A DNA stretch of 64,000 nucleotides from JAGRCP01 sp942490705. Lineage in GTDB: Bacteria > Chloroflexota > Anaerolineae > Caldilineales > Caldilineaceae. Every line of letters begins with the position of its first letter. The first letter of the stretch is position 1. The position numbers and the translations under genes are program-made. The DNA lies in NCBI GenBank assembly GCA_942490705.1, contig CALNXY010000002.1, positions 248,001 to 312,000 on the forward strand, read 5' to 3'. The notes beneath the pieces were generated by a model. The model worked only from the letters and a program-made list of their open reading frames with translations. It was not told the origin of the DNA and made no database searches. This document shows positions 1 to 8,684 of this stretch, in pieces.

Positions 1-1
1 C

Positions 2-460
2 TGGACCGGCATCAGCGGCAAGATGGTCGGCGATCTGACCGGACTTGACGCCTTCCCCGGCAGCCCCGACCAGACGGAACTGTTGCCCGCCCTGGAGGGA
101 CCGCGCGGCGACAAGGATTACGGTCAGCGCATCAGCGGCTATATCTACCCGCCGGTGACGGGCCAGTACCGCTTCTGGATCGCTTCTGATGACCAGAGCC
201 AGCTCTGGCTGAGCACAGACACCAATCCGGCCAACAAGCAACTGATCGCCGGCGTCACCGACTGGACGCCCTCGCGCGAATTTGACAAATCAGCGAGCCA
301 ATCGTCGCCTGCGGTCACCCTGCGCGCCGGACAGCGCTACTATATCGAGGTTCTGCATAAGCAGGCGGATCAGAAAGACAACGTGTCAGTCGCCTGGCAG
401 CCGCCCGGCGGTGGCCGCAGCGTGATCGACGGGCAGTATCTGTCGCCGGCTACTGAGTAG
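2..460 (+). CDS. C-terminal end of a PA14-domain surface protein (5' truncated by window)
   Basis: The reading frame is open from the first complete codon of the window, so the gene begins upstream. The visible 152 residues form a PA14 module: an opening W-T-G-I-S-G run, Y-G-Q-R-I-S-G-Y-I, then Y-R-F-W-I-A-S-D-D-Q-S-Q-L-W-L, Y-Y-I-E-V-L-H-K and a closing V-A-W-Q-P-P-G-G. PA14 folds are extracellular beta-barrels that usually bind glycans and often sit on glycosidases, adhesins or surface glycosyltransferases. The protein ends about 15 residues after the domain, so PA14 is its C-terminal module. The same domain occurs twice in the glycosyltransferase at 22056, which fits a shared surface-glycan theme. 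The N-terminal function cannot be known from this window. Confidence 0.85.
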   Translation, partial: WTGISGKMVGDLTGLDAFPGSPDQTELLPALEGPRGDKDYGQRISGYIYPPVTGQYRFWIASDDQSQLWLSTDTNPANKQLIAGVTDWTPSREFDKSASQSSPAVTLRAGQRYYIEVLHKQADQKDNVSVAWQPPGGGRSVIDGQYLSPATE

Positions 461-475
461 CGAGCGGGGAAGACC

Positions 476-919
476 TTGCCCCATTTTGGCATTGGGATCT
501 ATCAAGTGAAGACCAGCCCGAACGTGGGGGTGCTCTGGCGCGGGGCCTATCAGCTTGGCGCGGACTACGTCTTTACGATTGGGCCGCGCTACAAGCCAGA
601 GTCAAGCGATGTATTCGCCACATGGCAACAGATTCCGCTCTTCCGCTATGCCACGTTTGACGAAATGTTTGCGGCCATGCCTTACAGCACGCGCCTGATT
701 GGCGTGGAAATGGGCGGCGAACCATTGACCGATTTCGCGCATCCTGACCGCGCGGTCTACCTGCTCGGCGCGGAAGACAGTGGGCTGCCGCAATCCGTGT
801 TGGACCGCTGCTATGCGACCGTCTCGATCCCTGCTGCACGGAGGGCGAGCTATAATGTGGCCCAAGCAGGTACGCTCGTCTGCTACGATCGCTTCATCAA
901 GCAGAGAAGCGAGATGTGA
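476..919 (+). CDS. SpoU/TrmH-family RNA 2'-O-methyltransferase
   Basis: This 147-residue protein is the length of a minimal SPOUT methyltransferase such as TrmL. It shows the family motifs in order: N-V-G near residue 17, a hydrophobic strand Y-V-F-T-I-G, then the knot-forming Y-L-L-G-A-E-D-S-G-L-P and S-I-P followed by S-Y-N-V-A-Q-A-G. These make the trefoil knot that binds S-adenosylmethionine, and known members methylate the ribose 2'-OH of tRNA or rRNA. The target RNA cannot be told from sequence. The start is a TTG with GGGGAAG just upstream; no in-frame ATG covers the N-terminal motif. It lies 15 nt after the PA14 gene and 10 nt before the next glycosyltransferase, so the three may be co-transcribed. 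Confidence 0.85.
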   Translation: MPHFGIGIYQVKTSPNVGVLWRGAYQLGADYVFTIGPRYKPESSDVFATWQQIPLFRYATFDEMFAAMPYSTRLIGVEMGGEPLTDFAHPDRAVYLLGAEDSGLPQSVLDRCYATVSIPAARRASYNVAQAGTLVCYDRFIKQRSEM

Positions 920-929
920 GGACGCCACT

Positions 930-3293
930 TTGAATCTAGCACAAGCTTCCTCTACGGCCGACGCCGCACCGACGATAAAGCGGGATCGTCGCTGGCCGAT
1001 TGTACGCGCTATGTTTGGCCTGACCCTGGCCCTGGCGACGCTTCTCCTTTGGCTGCAGCCTGAAGCCCTTTGGCTCAAGACGCTGGCGATTACGGTTCTG
1101 GCCTGGTGGCTGCCCGGGCAGTTGCTCGTCGCCCTTTGGCGGTTGCCTGAGATCGACGCGCTAACAGCACTCTTGGTAGCGCTGGCGATCGGCTGGGCGT
1201 GGTTGGTTGGTGTCGGACTGTTGCTGCATTGGCTGCCTGGCCCGGTCACGGTCAACCTCATCTGTGCAGGGTATGGGATCGGTGGATTTCTGCTTTGGTT
1301 GGCCCTGTTTCGCCGGCCTCCAGCGCCGGTTCAACCCACGCCAAGCCGCGTGTGGATGCAGGCTGGACTTCTGCTGATCGGCCTGCTGCTGTTGTGGCTG
1401 TCCACCCTCGGCGCGCGTGAATTCTTCCACGATGAAGCAACGGTTTTGGTTCAAGCGCGTGCCGCGCTGCGCGGCGTGGCTGATGCGCCGGCCCGGCACA
1501 CCAAAGGTCCCGGGGAAATCATTGCGGCAATGGTCTTTTATCGTTCCTTGGGCACAACGAATGAGTTTTATGCGCGACTACCCTTTGCGTTGGCCGGTAT
1601 CGGCGCCGTGCTGCTGATGCTGCCATTGGGACGCCGCCTCTTCTCCGCCCAGGTCGGGCTGTGGGCAGCGCTGCTGATGGCTGTCAACGGCTACGTCGTC
1701 GCCTTGGCGCGCATGACGCAGTACCAAGGCCCGCTCTTGTTGCTTGCCGGCGCCACCGTGTTGAGCGTTTGGTGCGCCACCCACCGACCCGCCGCGCCCG
1801 GCAAGATCAGCCTTGCCTGGCTTTGGCTTGCCGTCGCCGTGACCGCGGCCGGCCTGATCATGCACTATGAATTTGTCCTGCTCTTTCCTGCGCTGCTGGC
1901 AATGTTAATCGTCGGCAGCGGCTGGAGATTGCTGACGCGGCGACAGGTCGTGGCAACCGCTCTCTTTGCCCTGGCGAATGGGTTTCTCGTTGCCGTCGTT
2001 TATGGACAGATGGTCGGCTCCGATAGATTCACCTCGTCGACCCAGTTCTACTATGCTGCGCGCTTTCTGCCGACGCCGGGCAATAACCTGACTGAATTTG
2101 TCAACGTTAGCTTGCTCTACAACTCGGCCTACTTCAGCGTTGGCCTCCTTGCTCTGGCAGCGATCGGTCTGATCATGGCCTGGCGCAGCCATCGGCGCGC
2201 AGCGCTGTTGCTCACGCTGTGGATCGTACCCGCGTTGGTGCTCTACTTGTTTGTGATTACCAGCCCCGGCACCCACTACTATCTGATCATGGGCGCGCTG
2301 TCGCTCTTGGCTGCGCTGCCGCTGGCGTGGCTCGTCGGTGAAACGCCCGCCTTGCATCCTGTGCGCAGCGGCGCCACGATTGCGCTGGCATCGCTCTGGC
2401 TAGTCGTTTCCGTCGCGTACATCAACCAGGCGCTCCTGCAAACGGAGCCGCTCTACTTGCTCGACTTCAACGAGCAACGCGCCACATACTTCCCCACACC
2501 CTACGATGCGGACTTCGCATCCCGGCCGCGTGTCGGCGTGCCCATTCAAGAGGGCTGGAAGACGCTTGGCGTGTTGCGTGAATGGGGCGTGATGGATGGA
2601 ACCTACAGCAGCAACGAACGTCGCACGCGCTGGTACATGGGTGACTTTGACCGCGTAGATGTGGATGAACAGCCCGACTACTTCTTCATTGCGCGCCACG
2701 TGCAGGATCCCGATCGAGCATATGATCACGCCCTGCTTGACGGCTATCAAGCCTTCGGCGAGGTGCGAATCGCTGATCAGGCGCGCCTCTTGCTCTACCG
2801 TCGTGAGGGGTGGGACGGCGTTTATGCCGTCTACAACGGTGAGGATTTTGACCGCGCTTTTCAGGAACATGTTGTGCTGCTGGGCGAAGAGCCCGAGAGT
2901 GAGCCACTCGTTCAAAACGTCGTTGTATCGCCTGCACTTGAGCTTGTGTCATCCGGGGTAGAGCGGGCAACCGTGCGTCGCGGCGACGTCTTCATTCTGG
3001 AGAACCACTGGCGTGTGCAGGAGCCGATTGGGCAGAATCTGAAGCTCTTTGTCCATTTCGGAGAAGCCGCTGACGGGGCGCCCCTTGCCCAATGGGACGG
3101 CTATCCGCTCTTGAATGGCGCCCGTACCACTGATTGGCAGCCGGGCGATGAGCTGGTTGAGCGCGTGCCCGTGCGGATCCCGGAGGAGATTTCGCCCGGG
3201 ATGCATCCGATCTACCTCGGCTTCTACGACGCGGCCACGGGCGAGCGCTATGCCGCCGGCAGACTTCTCGTGGGCGAGGTGCTTGTCCGGTAG
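930..3293 (+). CDS. GT39/PMT-like polytopic membrane glycosyltransferase
   Basis: This protein of about 787 residues has around 11-13 hydrophobic segments in its first 520 residues, then a soluble C-terminal part. After the first membrane block comes R-E-F-F-H-D-E-A-T, the Asp-Glu pair that follows the early membrane helices in GT-C enzymes of the GT39/ArnT type and serves catalysis there. GT-C enzymes take sugars from polyprenyl-phosphate donors on the outer membrane face; the acceptor here is unknown. The TTG start at 930 is chosen because GAGGA lies 7 nt upstream and because the longer open frame from 780 would overlap the SpoU gene by 140 nt. The C-terminal portion (from about residue 630) resembles the beta-rich tail of other Chloroflexota GT39 proteins. 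Confidence 0.82.
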   Translation: MNLAQASSTADAAPTIKRDRRWPIVRAMFGLTLALATLLLWLQPEALWLKTLAITVLAWWLPGQLLVALWRLPEIDALTALLVALAIGWAWLVGVGLLLHWLPGPVTVNLICAGYGIGGFLLWLALFRRPPAPVQPTPSRVWMQAGLLLIGLLLLWLSTLGAREFFHDEATVLVQARAALRGVADAPARHTKGPGEIIAAMVFYRSLGTTNEFYARLPFALAGIGAVLLMLPLGRRLFSAQVGLWAALLMAVNGYVVALARMTQYQGPLLLLAGATVLSVWCATHRPAAPGKISLAWLWLAVAVTAAGLIMHYEFVLLFPALLAMLIVGSGWRLLTRRQVVATALFALANGFLVAVVYGQMVGSDRFTSSTQFYYAARFLPTPGNNLTEFVNVSLLYNSAYFSVGLLALAAIGLIMAWRSHRRAALLLTLWIVPALVLYLFVITSPGTHYYLIMGALSLLAALPLAWLVGETPALHPVRSGATIALASLWLVVSVAYINQALLQTEPLYLLDFNEQRATYFPTPYDADFASRPRVGVPIQEGWKTLGVLREWGVMDGTYSSNERRTRWYMGDFDRVDVDEQPDYFFIARHVQDPDRAYDHALLDGYQAFGEVRIADQARLLLYRREGWDGVYAVYNGEDFDRAFQEHVVLLGEEPESEPLVQNVVVSPALELVSSGVERATVRRGDVFILENHWRVQEPIGQNLKLFVHFGEAADGAPLAQWDGYPLLNGARTTDWQPGDELVERVPVRIPEEISPGMHPIYLGFYDAATGERYAAGRLLVGEVLVR

Positions 3294-3346
3294 CACATGA
3301 AGACTGCAACCCAAAATATTCCACCAGCGAGGAACCGAGAAACAGG

Positions 3347-4120
3347 ATGGTTGACAATCGATCGGCCCGGACCGTTATCGTCACCGGCGGTGGTCAAGGC
3401 ATTGGCAAAGGCATTGCCCAACATCTGCTCATGCAGGGCTGGCAGGTCGTAATTGGTGAGATCGACGCGGAGGCCGGCGCCGAGACTGTGGCGGAGCTAG
3501 CCGATCTGGGCGCGATCCGCTTCATTCAGACTGATGTAACTGATGAGGCGTCGGTCGCCGCGCTCATGACGCATACCGTCGATCAACTGGGCCGCCTGGA
3601 TGCGCTGGTCAACAACGCGGGGATTGCTGCGCCGGGGAACAGCCCGGTCGAAACGCTGGACCTCTCGCAGTGGCAGCGGCTTATCGCCGCCAACCTGACC
3701 GGCCCAATGCTCTGTGCCAAGCATGCTGTGCCGCACCTGCGCCGCGTCCACGGCGCGATAGTCAACATTGCCTCCACCCGCGCCCTCCAATCCGAAGCCA
3801 ACACTGAAGCCTACAGCGCATCGAAGGGCGGCCTGGTTGCGCTCACCCATGCCTTGGCCGTCAGTTTGGGGCCGGCCGTCCGCGTCAACTGCATCAGCCC
3901 GGGTTGGATCGACGTGGGCCCATGGCAGAAGTCGAGTCGGCGCCGCGAGTCGAATCTGCGTGCGCTTGACCACGCGCAACACCCGGCCGGGCGCGTCGGC
4001 ACGCCCGGAGACATTGCTGCGATGACCGCATTCTTGCTCTCTGAAGAGGCCGGGTTTATTACGGGGCAGAACTTTGTTGTCGACGGCGGCATGACGGTCA
4101 AGATGATCTACGCAGATTGA
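3347..4120 (+). CDS. SDR-family NAD(P)-dependent oxidoreductase
   Basis: This is a classical short-chain dehydrogenase of 257 residues. The cofactor motif T-G-G-G-Q-G-I-G is near residue 12, N-N-A-G at about residue 86, a catalytic Ser in N-I-A-S-T, and Y-S-A-S-K (Tyr/Lys pair) near residue 155. The C-terminal F-I-T-G-Q-N-F-V-V-D-G-G-M is typical of FabG-like members. The substrate cannot be assigned; relatives reduce or oxidise secondary alcohols, sugars or acyl chains. The ATG is preceded by AGCGAGGAA 13-20 nt upstream. It lies 53 nt after the GT39 gene and converges with the next gene on the opposite strand. Confidence 0.85.
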   Translation: MVDNRSARTVIVTGGGQGIGKGIAQHLLMQGWQVVIGEIDAEAGAETVAELADLGAIRFIQTDVTDEASVAALMTHTVDQLGRLDALVNNAGIAAPGNSPVETLDLSQWQRLIAANLTGPMLCAKHAVPHLRRVHGAIVNIASTRALQSEANTEAYSASKGGLVALTHALAVSLGPAVRVNCISPGWIDVGPWQKSSRRRESNLRALDHAQHPAGRVGTPGDIAAMTAFLLSEEAGFITGQNFVVDGGMTVKMIYAD

Positions 4121-4249
4121 CGCCAGCTTCCTTTGTGGCAAGATTTCTCGCTGTGCCTGGGATGACCGAGGGGCACGCCATGTCGTGCCGTGGGAGCGCA
4201 GCGACTGCCTGGTTGCGGACGCCTTGCGAGCGGGATGGCGGGCGTCGTG

Positions 4250-6823
4250 CTACGGCGCTGCGATGCGCAACGTGCCGATTGTCACCGCGTCCGTGCTGCG
4301 TCCCAGCCCCGTTCCCGCCTTCAGCGCCAGCCCATCGCTGGCCCGCGCCATGCGCAACGTCACCGCGTAGTCGCCTGCGGCCAACTCACTGGCTAACGGC
4401 ATGACGCGCACCTCCCGCAGCGGGTAGCCCGCAGGCCAGACGCTGCTTGGATAGTTGAGGCCGCCGGCGACCTGCTGCCATGCCGCGGCCACAGTTCCAT
4501 CGGCCTCGCGCAGCTCGATTATGACGTCGTACGCATCGCGATAGTCGCTCGGGTTTGGGTACCAAACCAGCTCGGTCCGGAACTCATCGCCGGCGCGGCT
4601 CTCGGCACGGTCAAGCGCTGCGCGGGTCAGATCGATGTAGTCGAAGGATGCCAGTCGTTCGCTGATCTCAGACGGATAGGGTGACTTGAAGACATCGGTC
4701 ATGCCGACGCGCCAGCGCTGACCATCGATGACATGGGCCGGATCGCCTACGGGCACAAGCGGCTCGCCCGTGTCCTGGCGATAGACAACCAGCTCAATCG
4801 TGTAGCGCAGGGGCTTGGCGGAGATGGGCACGGGCAAAGCAAACGACTCTTGGACGCGTGTGCCCGACTGCCAGCTGCTGGTGGGCGGCTGCGGGGCGAC
4901 ATCCTGTTGCACCAGGAGCAAATCGCTGCCCGCCTCATAGAGCCGTAGTGAGAAGCTCAAATCTGTCCCCGGGTCGTCCACCCCCGTCAACCCTTCCCAA
5001 TACAAATTGACATAAAGTGGTCCGCCGGCTTCGACCGACGTATGCGGATCGCGCCCGACGAGCTGCAGGGCATCGCCAAAGCGGGCATCAACGGGAATCA
5101 TCTCTTCCTCCAGCGCTGGATCAACGTCCATATCATAGCGCTGGACGCGTAGGAAGTCTCGCCCAGCATAGGGCAAATCTTGCGCCAGCACGCCGTTTTG
5201 ATCCAACCAGGCGCGGATAACGCCGGTGGGATCGTTCACGGTGTCGTAGAGGCGGTAGTGCCAGAGGCGAGGATGAGCAGCGCTTAGCGTGTCGAGGGCA
5301 GCCAACGTTTCCGCTTCTGTGACCGCGAAGAAGTCGCTCGCCGGATTGCCCCAACCCAGCCCCGGATCGCCATCCACGCTGCCGGTGCGGGCAATGATGA
5401 TCGGCGCAGTCGCTTCACCTTCCGGCAACCCGTCTCGAACTTGATCAGCATAGTCGGTAAAGCGACCGTCCCATGTGATCGCCGGCGGGCGAGATGCCAG
5501 CGGCCCCACCAACTCGGTGGGCCAGTAGATCTCCAGCGTGGGATAGATCCAGCCTGCATTGGACAGAATCAGATCGTCAGGCCGCCAATTGCGGGCCAGG
5601 TCCGCCACCGCAGTGCGATGATCGTCGGCCCGATAGCGTGGATTTGACCAAAATTCGTAGAGCCCCCATGTGCTGATGCCGAGCATGAGCGCCAACGCGC
5701 CCCACGCCAGCCACGTCTTCTGCTGGAAAAGGGCGAGGATAGCCGCAGCCAGGATCAGCATAAAGGGCGGTGCAAAGAGAAAGACGTAGCGCACGTGGTA
5801 GAGGGGCGTCACCGTGGCCGTGAAGAGGTAAAGTAGACCGAGCGGCAGAAGAATGTAAATCAGCAGCGTGCTGCGCGCACCCGTCTCATCCCGCCCCCCG
5901 GACCAAGACCATAGGAATATGCCCAGCGCCATCACTGCTACCAGAGCAAAAGGCCACATGCGCCCGCCGGGCGGCGTCTGACCGATGACCAGTGCGCCCA
6001 GCGTCTCGGCGAGGGAGGCAAGGAAGGCCTGGATTGTCAACCAGGGCCCACGCCAGGGCGGCACAGGCGGGTCCATCGTCTGGCGCAGGAAGAGTGGAAG
6101 CCAGGGTAGCCAAAGGAGCAGGACGGCCACTTGTGCGCCAATCCAGCCGAACAGGGCGCGGGTTCGCCGCTCGGGCTTCAGCTTGCGCAGACGGATGAAC
6201 GCCAATAGGTTGAGGGCGATGAGCGCAAAGGCAAAATAGTAGAGCGTGTAGAGACCGCTCGCCGCCGCCGCCACATAAACGATCAGCCAACCCCATGCGC
6301 GTGACTCCTGGTCGAAAAAGCGCAGCGTGGCCCAAAGGCAGAGCAAGCCCAGCGCCGCCCCAATCGTGTACATGCGCACTTCCTGGCCATACCAGAGATG
6401 GAAAGGATTGACCGCGGCCAGCCAGACGGCCAGCACGGCTACGCGTTCCCCCAACAGCCGCCGGCCAATCGGCACGAGCAGCGCCAGGAGGAGCACGCCG
6501 GCCCACAGGCTAGGCCAGGCAAAGAGGAACTCCAGACCGTGTTCTAACGTCGGATGGCTTAGGCTTTGCCAGGCGTGGAGCAGGGCATAGTACCCCGGCG
6601 GATGGATGTCGCCGGCCGTGTGGGCAATCATCTCTGCCAGGGACAGGCGCGCGAGGTAGGCGCTGACAGTCTCGTCATACCAGAGCGACTCGCTGCCCAG
6701 CCGAAAGAGGCGCAGGCCAAAGCCGACCAGCAGACCGCCGAGCAGCGCAAAGCGCAGCCAGATTGACTTCGTTGCCGCTTGCTCAATGCGTGCTCGGTGG
6801 TGGACCGCCTGCTTGGATGCCAT
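4250..6823 (-). CDS. GT39-family membrane glycosyltransferase
   Basis: This 857-residue protein begins with a short basic N-terminus and one membrane helix, then S-L-W-Y-D-E-T-V-S-A-Y, the Asp-Glu motif of ArnT/PMT-type GT-C transferases. It continues with D-I-H-P-P-G-Y-Y-A-L-L-H-A-W, also typical of PF13231 members. About ten to twelve membrane helices fill residues 25-400. The remaining 450 residues are soluble and probably face outside; they contain beta-rich segments resembling carbohydrate-binding tails. The gene runs opposite to its GT neighbours and has its own promoter. A promoter-like box sits 6 nt before the ATG and there is no clear Shine-Dalgarno sequence, so translation may be leaderless. 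The transferred sugar and acceptor are unknown. Confidence 0.85.
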   Translation of the reverse strand: MASKQAVHHRARIEQAATKSIWLRFALLGGLLVGFGLRLFRLGSESLWYDETVSAYLARLSLAEMIAHTAGDIHPPGYYALLHAWQSLSHPTLEHGLEFLFAWPSLWAGVLLLALLVPIGRRLLGERVAVLAVWLAAVNPFHLWYGQEVRMYTIGAALGLLCLWATLRFFDQESRAWGWLIVYVAAAASGLYTLYYFAFALIALNLLAFIRLRKLKPERRTRALFGWIGAQVAVLLLWLPWLPLFLRQTMDPPVPPWRGPWLTIQAFLASLAETLGALVIGQTPPGGRMWPFALVAVMALGIFLWSWSGGRDETGARSTLLIYILLPLGLLYLFTATVTPLYHVRYVFLFAPPFMLILAAAILALFQQKTWLAWGALALMLGISTWGLYEFWSNPRYRADDHRTAVADLARNWRPDDLILSNAGWIYPTLEIYWPTELVGPLASRPPAITWDGRFTDYADQVRDGLPEGEATAPIIIARTGSVDGDPGLGWGNPASDFFAVTEAETLAALDTLSAAHPRLWHYRLYDTVNDPTGVIRAWLDQNGVLAQDLPYAGRDFLRVQRYDMDVDPALEEEMIPVDARFGDALQLVGRDPHTSVEAGGPLYVNLYWEGLTGVDDPGTDLSFSLRLYEAGSDLLLVQQDVAPQPPTSSWQSGTRVQESFALPVPISAKPLRYTIELVVYRQDTGEPLVPVGDPAHVIDGQRWRVGMTDVFKSPYPSEISERLASFDYIDLTRAALDRAESRAGDEFRTELVWYPNPSDYRDAYDVIIELREADGTVAAAWQQVAGGLNYPSSVWPAGYPLREVRVMPLASELAAGDYAVTLRMARASDGLALKAGTGLGRSTDAVTIGTLRIAAP

Positions 6824-6829
6824 ATGGGC

Positions 6830-6857
6830 ATGCTAGCACAGGAGATGTCAGGGGCAA
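6830..6857 (-). promoter_or_regulatory. Candidate leaderless promoter of the 4250-6823 gene
   Basis: On the minus strand TTGCCC (6857-6852), a 16-nt spacer and TAGCAT (6835-6830) are followed by 6 nt and the ATG at 6823. The predicted transcription start therefore falls at or beside the start codon. The -35 match is moderate (4 of 6). Confidence 0.4.
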
Positions 6858-7042
6858 ATCGACGGCTGGTGAACAGAGGTGGATGGACCGCTGATTGACG
6901 CTGCTGCGGCGGATGAAAGCGGATCAATCCTGGAGAATCAGACCGCGTCTCCCGCACCCTTTACCAGGCTCAGGACAAGCCCTGCCTCACCGGCAGTTTG
7001 TCGTCGGCTGACCTGAAATTCCTTGGATTCGCCCCCAATCCT

Positions 7043-7071
7043 TTGGCAATCCCGGGGCCTTTGGATACAAT
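7043..7071 (+). promoter_or_regulatory. Candidate leaderless sigma-70-type promoter of the G5/3D gene
   Basis: TTGGCA (7043-7048), a 17-nt spacer and TACAAT (7066-7071) lie directly before the ATG at 7079, with 7 nt between. A transcript would start at about the A of the ATG. No Shine-Dalgarno sequence is present. This arrangement also decides the start codon: a TTG 81 nt further upstream lies before the promoter. Confidence 0.6.
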
Positions 7072-7078
7072 AGCACGG

Positions 7079-8596
7079 ATGTCGACGATCACGCTGGACC
7101 AACTACTCAAAGATGTCCGCGCCGCCTGGCGCTTCACGCCCGCAGCGGAAGCCTGGCTGGGCGTTGCATTGCTGCTGGCGCTGGTCGGGTTGGCCACGGT
7201 CAGCGCCCGCTCCATAACGGTGACGGTGGACGGTGTTGAAGAGGCGGTGCAGACCCATCGCCGCACGCTGGACAAGCTCTTGCTCGACCTGGGGTTTGAG
7301 CCCGAAATGCTGGCGTACGTCTCGCCGCCGGAAGCTGCACCCCTGTACAGGGACATGCGCGTCACCGTAGATCGGCCGCGCCCGGTCCAGCTCTTTGCCG
7401 ATGGGCGTGATCTGCGTCTGCAATCGTGGGGGACGAGCGCGGCTGAGATTTTGTCCGATGCCGGCGTCAGCTTCCACCCCAACGATCAGGCGCTGCTCGA
7501 CGCCGAGCCCATCGCGTGGAACGAGCCGCTGCCGCCCGTGGTGCATGCACTCCGGCCGCAGACATATGACCGCGGCCATGCCTGGGATCACATCGAGCGC
7601 CGGCCGATTCAGTTGCGCGTACATCGCGCCATCCCCGTTGAGGTCAACGACGGTGGGCTGGCCTTTACCCTGCGTACGACAACAGAGACCATCGGTGAGG
7701 CGCTCTTGCAGGCCGGCATTACGCTCTATCTGGGTGATGAAGTGCGCCCTGACCTGGGGAGCCCGGTGAGCACCGGACAGCAGATCTTCATCGAGCGCAG
7801 CACGCCGCTGTCCGTTCAAGCAGATGGCCAGACGCTCAAAACGCGGGCCAAGGCCGAGACGGTGGGTGACGTGCTCGCCTCGCTCGACATCGGCCTGGCG
7901 GGAATGGATCGAGTCAGCCCGGCGCTGGAAACACCGCTCTACGACGACATCGAGATCACCGTGACGCGTATCCGCGAAGAGATCGAGGTGACGGAAGAGA
8001 TTGCGCCGTTTGAGACGATCTATGAGGCCGACGCTACGCTGCCCATCGATACGCAGACCGTTTTGGCGCCTGGCGCAGAGGGCATTACCCGCACCCGTGC
8101 GCGCGTGCGCTACGAGGATGGCCAGGAGGTGGCCCGCTTTGTGGAGGACACGTGGACCGCTCAGGAACCTGCCCAGCGCGTGATCGCCTATGGACGCTTG
8201 ATTGAGCCGAAGACGGCTACCGTGGATGGCCAGCCAATTACTTACTGGCGCAAGATTTCCATGCTGGCAACGAGTTACAGCGCGTCGCGTGCCGGCGTCT
8301 CGCCCGACAATCCCTACTACGGACGGACCTACTCGGGTGATCCCATGCGCGACGGAATCGTGGCAGTGGACTTCAGCCTGGTGCCCATACGCAGCGAAGT
8401 CTTTATTCCTACTTACGGCTATGGCGACGCCCTGGACACAGGCGGCGCCATGCGCGGTCGACGCATTGATCTCGGTTATGCTGATGATACGTGGGTGCCC
8501 GTGCGGCGCTGGGTCGACGTTTACTTGCTCTGGCCGCCGCCGGCGCAGGATCGAATCACGTGGGTGCTGCCCAACTGGCCGCGCCCGCCACAATAG
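7079..8596 (+). CDS. Membrane-anchored DUF348-G5-3D domain protein (YabE/Rpf-like cell-wall factor)
   Basis: This 505-residue protein has one N-terminal membrane segment (about residues 22-43). It is followed by three DUF348 repeats of the form I-T-V-T-V-D-G, I-Q-L-R-V-H-R and I-F-I-E-R-S. A G5 module lies near residues 300-380 (E-E-I-E-V-T-E-E-I then A-R-V-R-Y-E-D-G). A C-terminal 3D domain follows (L-A-T-S-Y, G-I-V-A-V-D-F, Y-G-Y-G-D-A-L-D-T-G-G-A-M, R-R-I-D-L-G-Y). The order matches Bacillus YabE and related stationary-phase or Rpf-like proteins, in which the 3D domain is a lytic-transglycosylase-like double-psi barrel acting on peptidoglycan. The ATG at 7079 is preferred over an upstream TTG because of the promoter position. 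It probably acts in wall remodelling outside the cell. Confidence 0.88.
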   Translation: MSTITLDQLLKDVRAAWRFTPAAEAWLGVALLLALVGLATVSARSITVTVDGVEEAVQTHRRTLDKLLLDLGFEPEMLAYVSPPEAAPLYRDMRVTVDRPRPVQLFADGRDLRLQSWGTSAAEILSDAGVSFHPNDQALLDAEPIAWNEPLPPVVHALRPQTYDRGHAWDHIERRPIQLRVHRAIPVEVNDGGLAFTLRTTTETIGEALLQAGITLYLGDEVRPDLGSPVSTGQQIFIERSTPLSVQADGQTLKTRAKAETVGDVLASLDIGLAGMDRVSPALETPLYDDIEITVTRIREEIEVTEEIAPFETIYEADATLPIDTQTVLAPGAEGITRTRARVRYEDGQEVARFVEDTWTAQEPAQRVIAYGRLIEPKTATVDGQPITYWRKISMLATSYSASRAGVSPDNPYYGRTYSGDPMRDGIVAVDFSLVPIRSEVFIPTYGYGDALDTGGAMRGRRIDLGYADDTWVPVRRWVDVYLLWPPPAQDRITWVLPNWPRPPQ

Positions 8597-8684
8597 TAGA
8601 GACAGTGGTGAAAGATCGGATCTGCGAGCGTAGCAGCGCCCTCTTTCGGCTTCAATAGAGTCTACGCATCAAGTTCGGACGTTC

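Noticed and set aside
780..929. N-terminal extension of the first GT39 gene back to 780
   Set aside because: It would overlap the SpoU gene by 140 nt; the TTG at 930 has a GAGGA site and fits operon spacing.
7103..8593. Long antisense open frame (about 496 codons) opposite the G5/3D gene
   Set aside because: The plus strand has clear DUF348, G5 and 3D motifs; the antisense product is rich in Arg, His and Gln and shows no domain, typical of GC-rich shadow frames.
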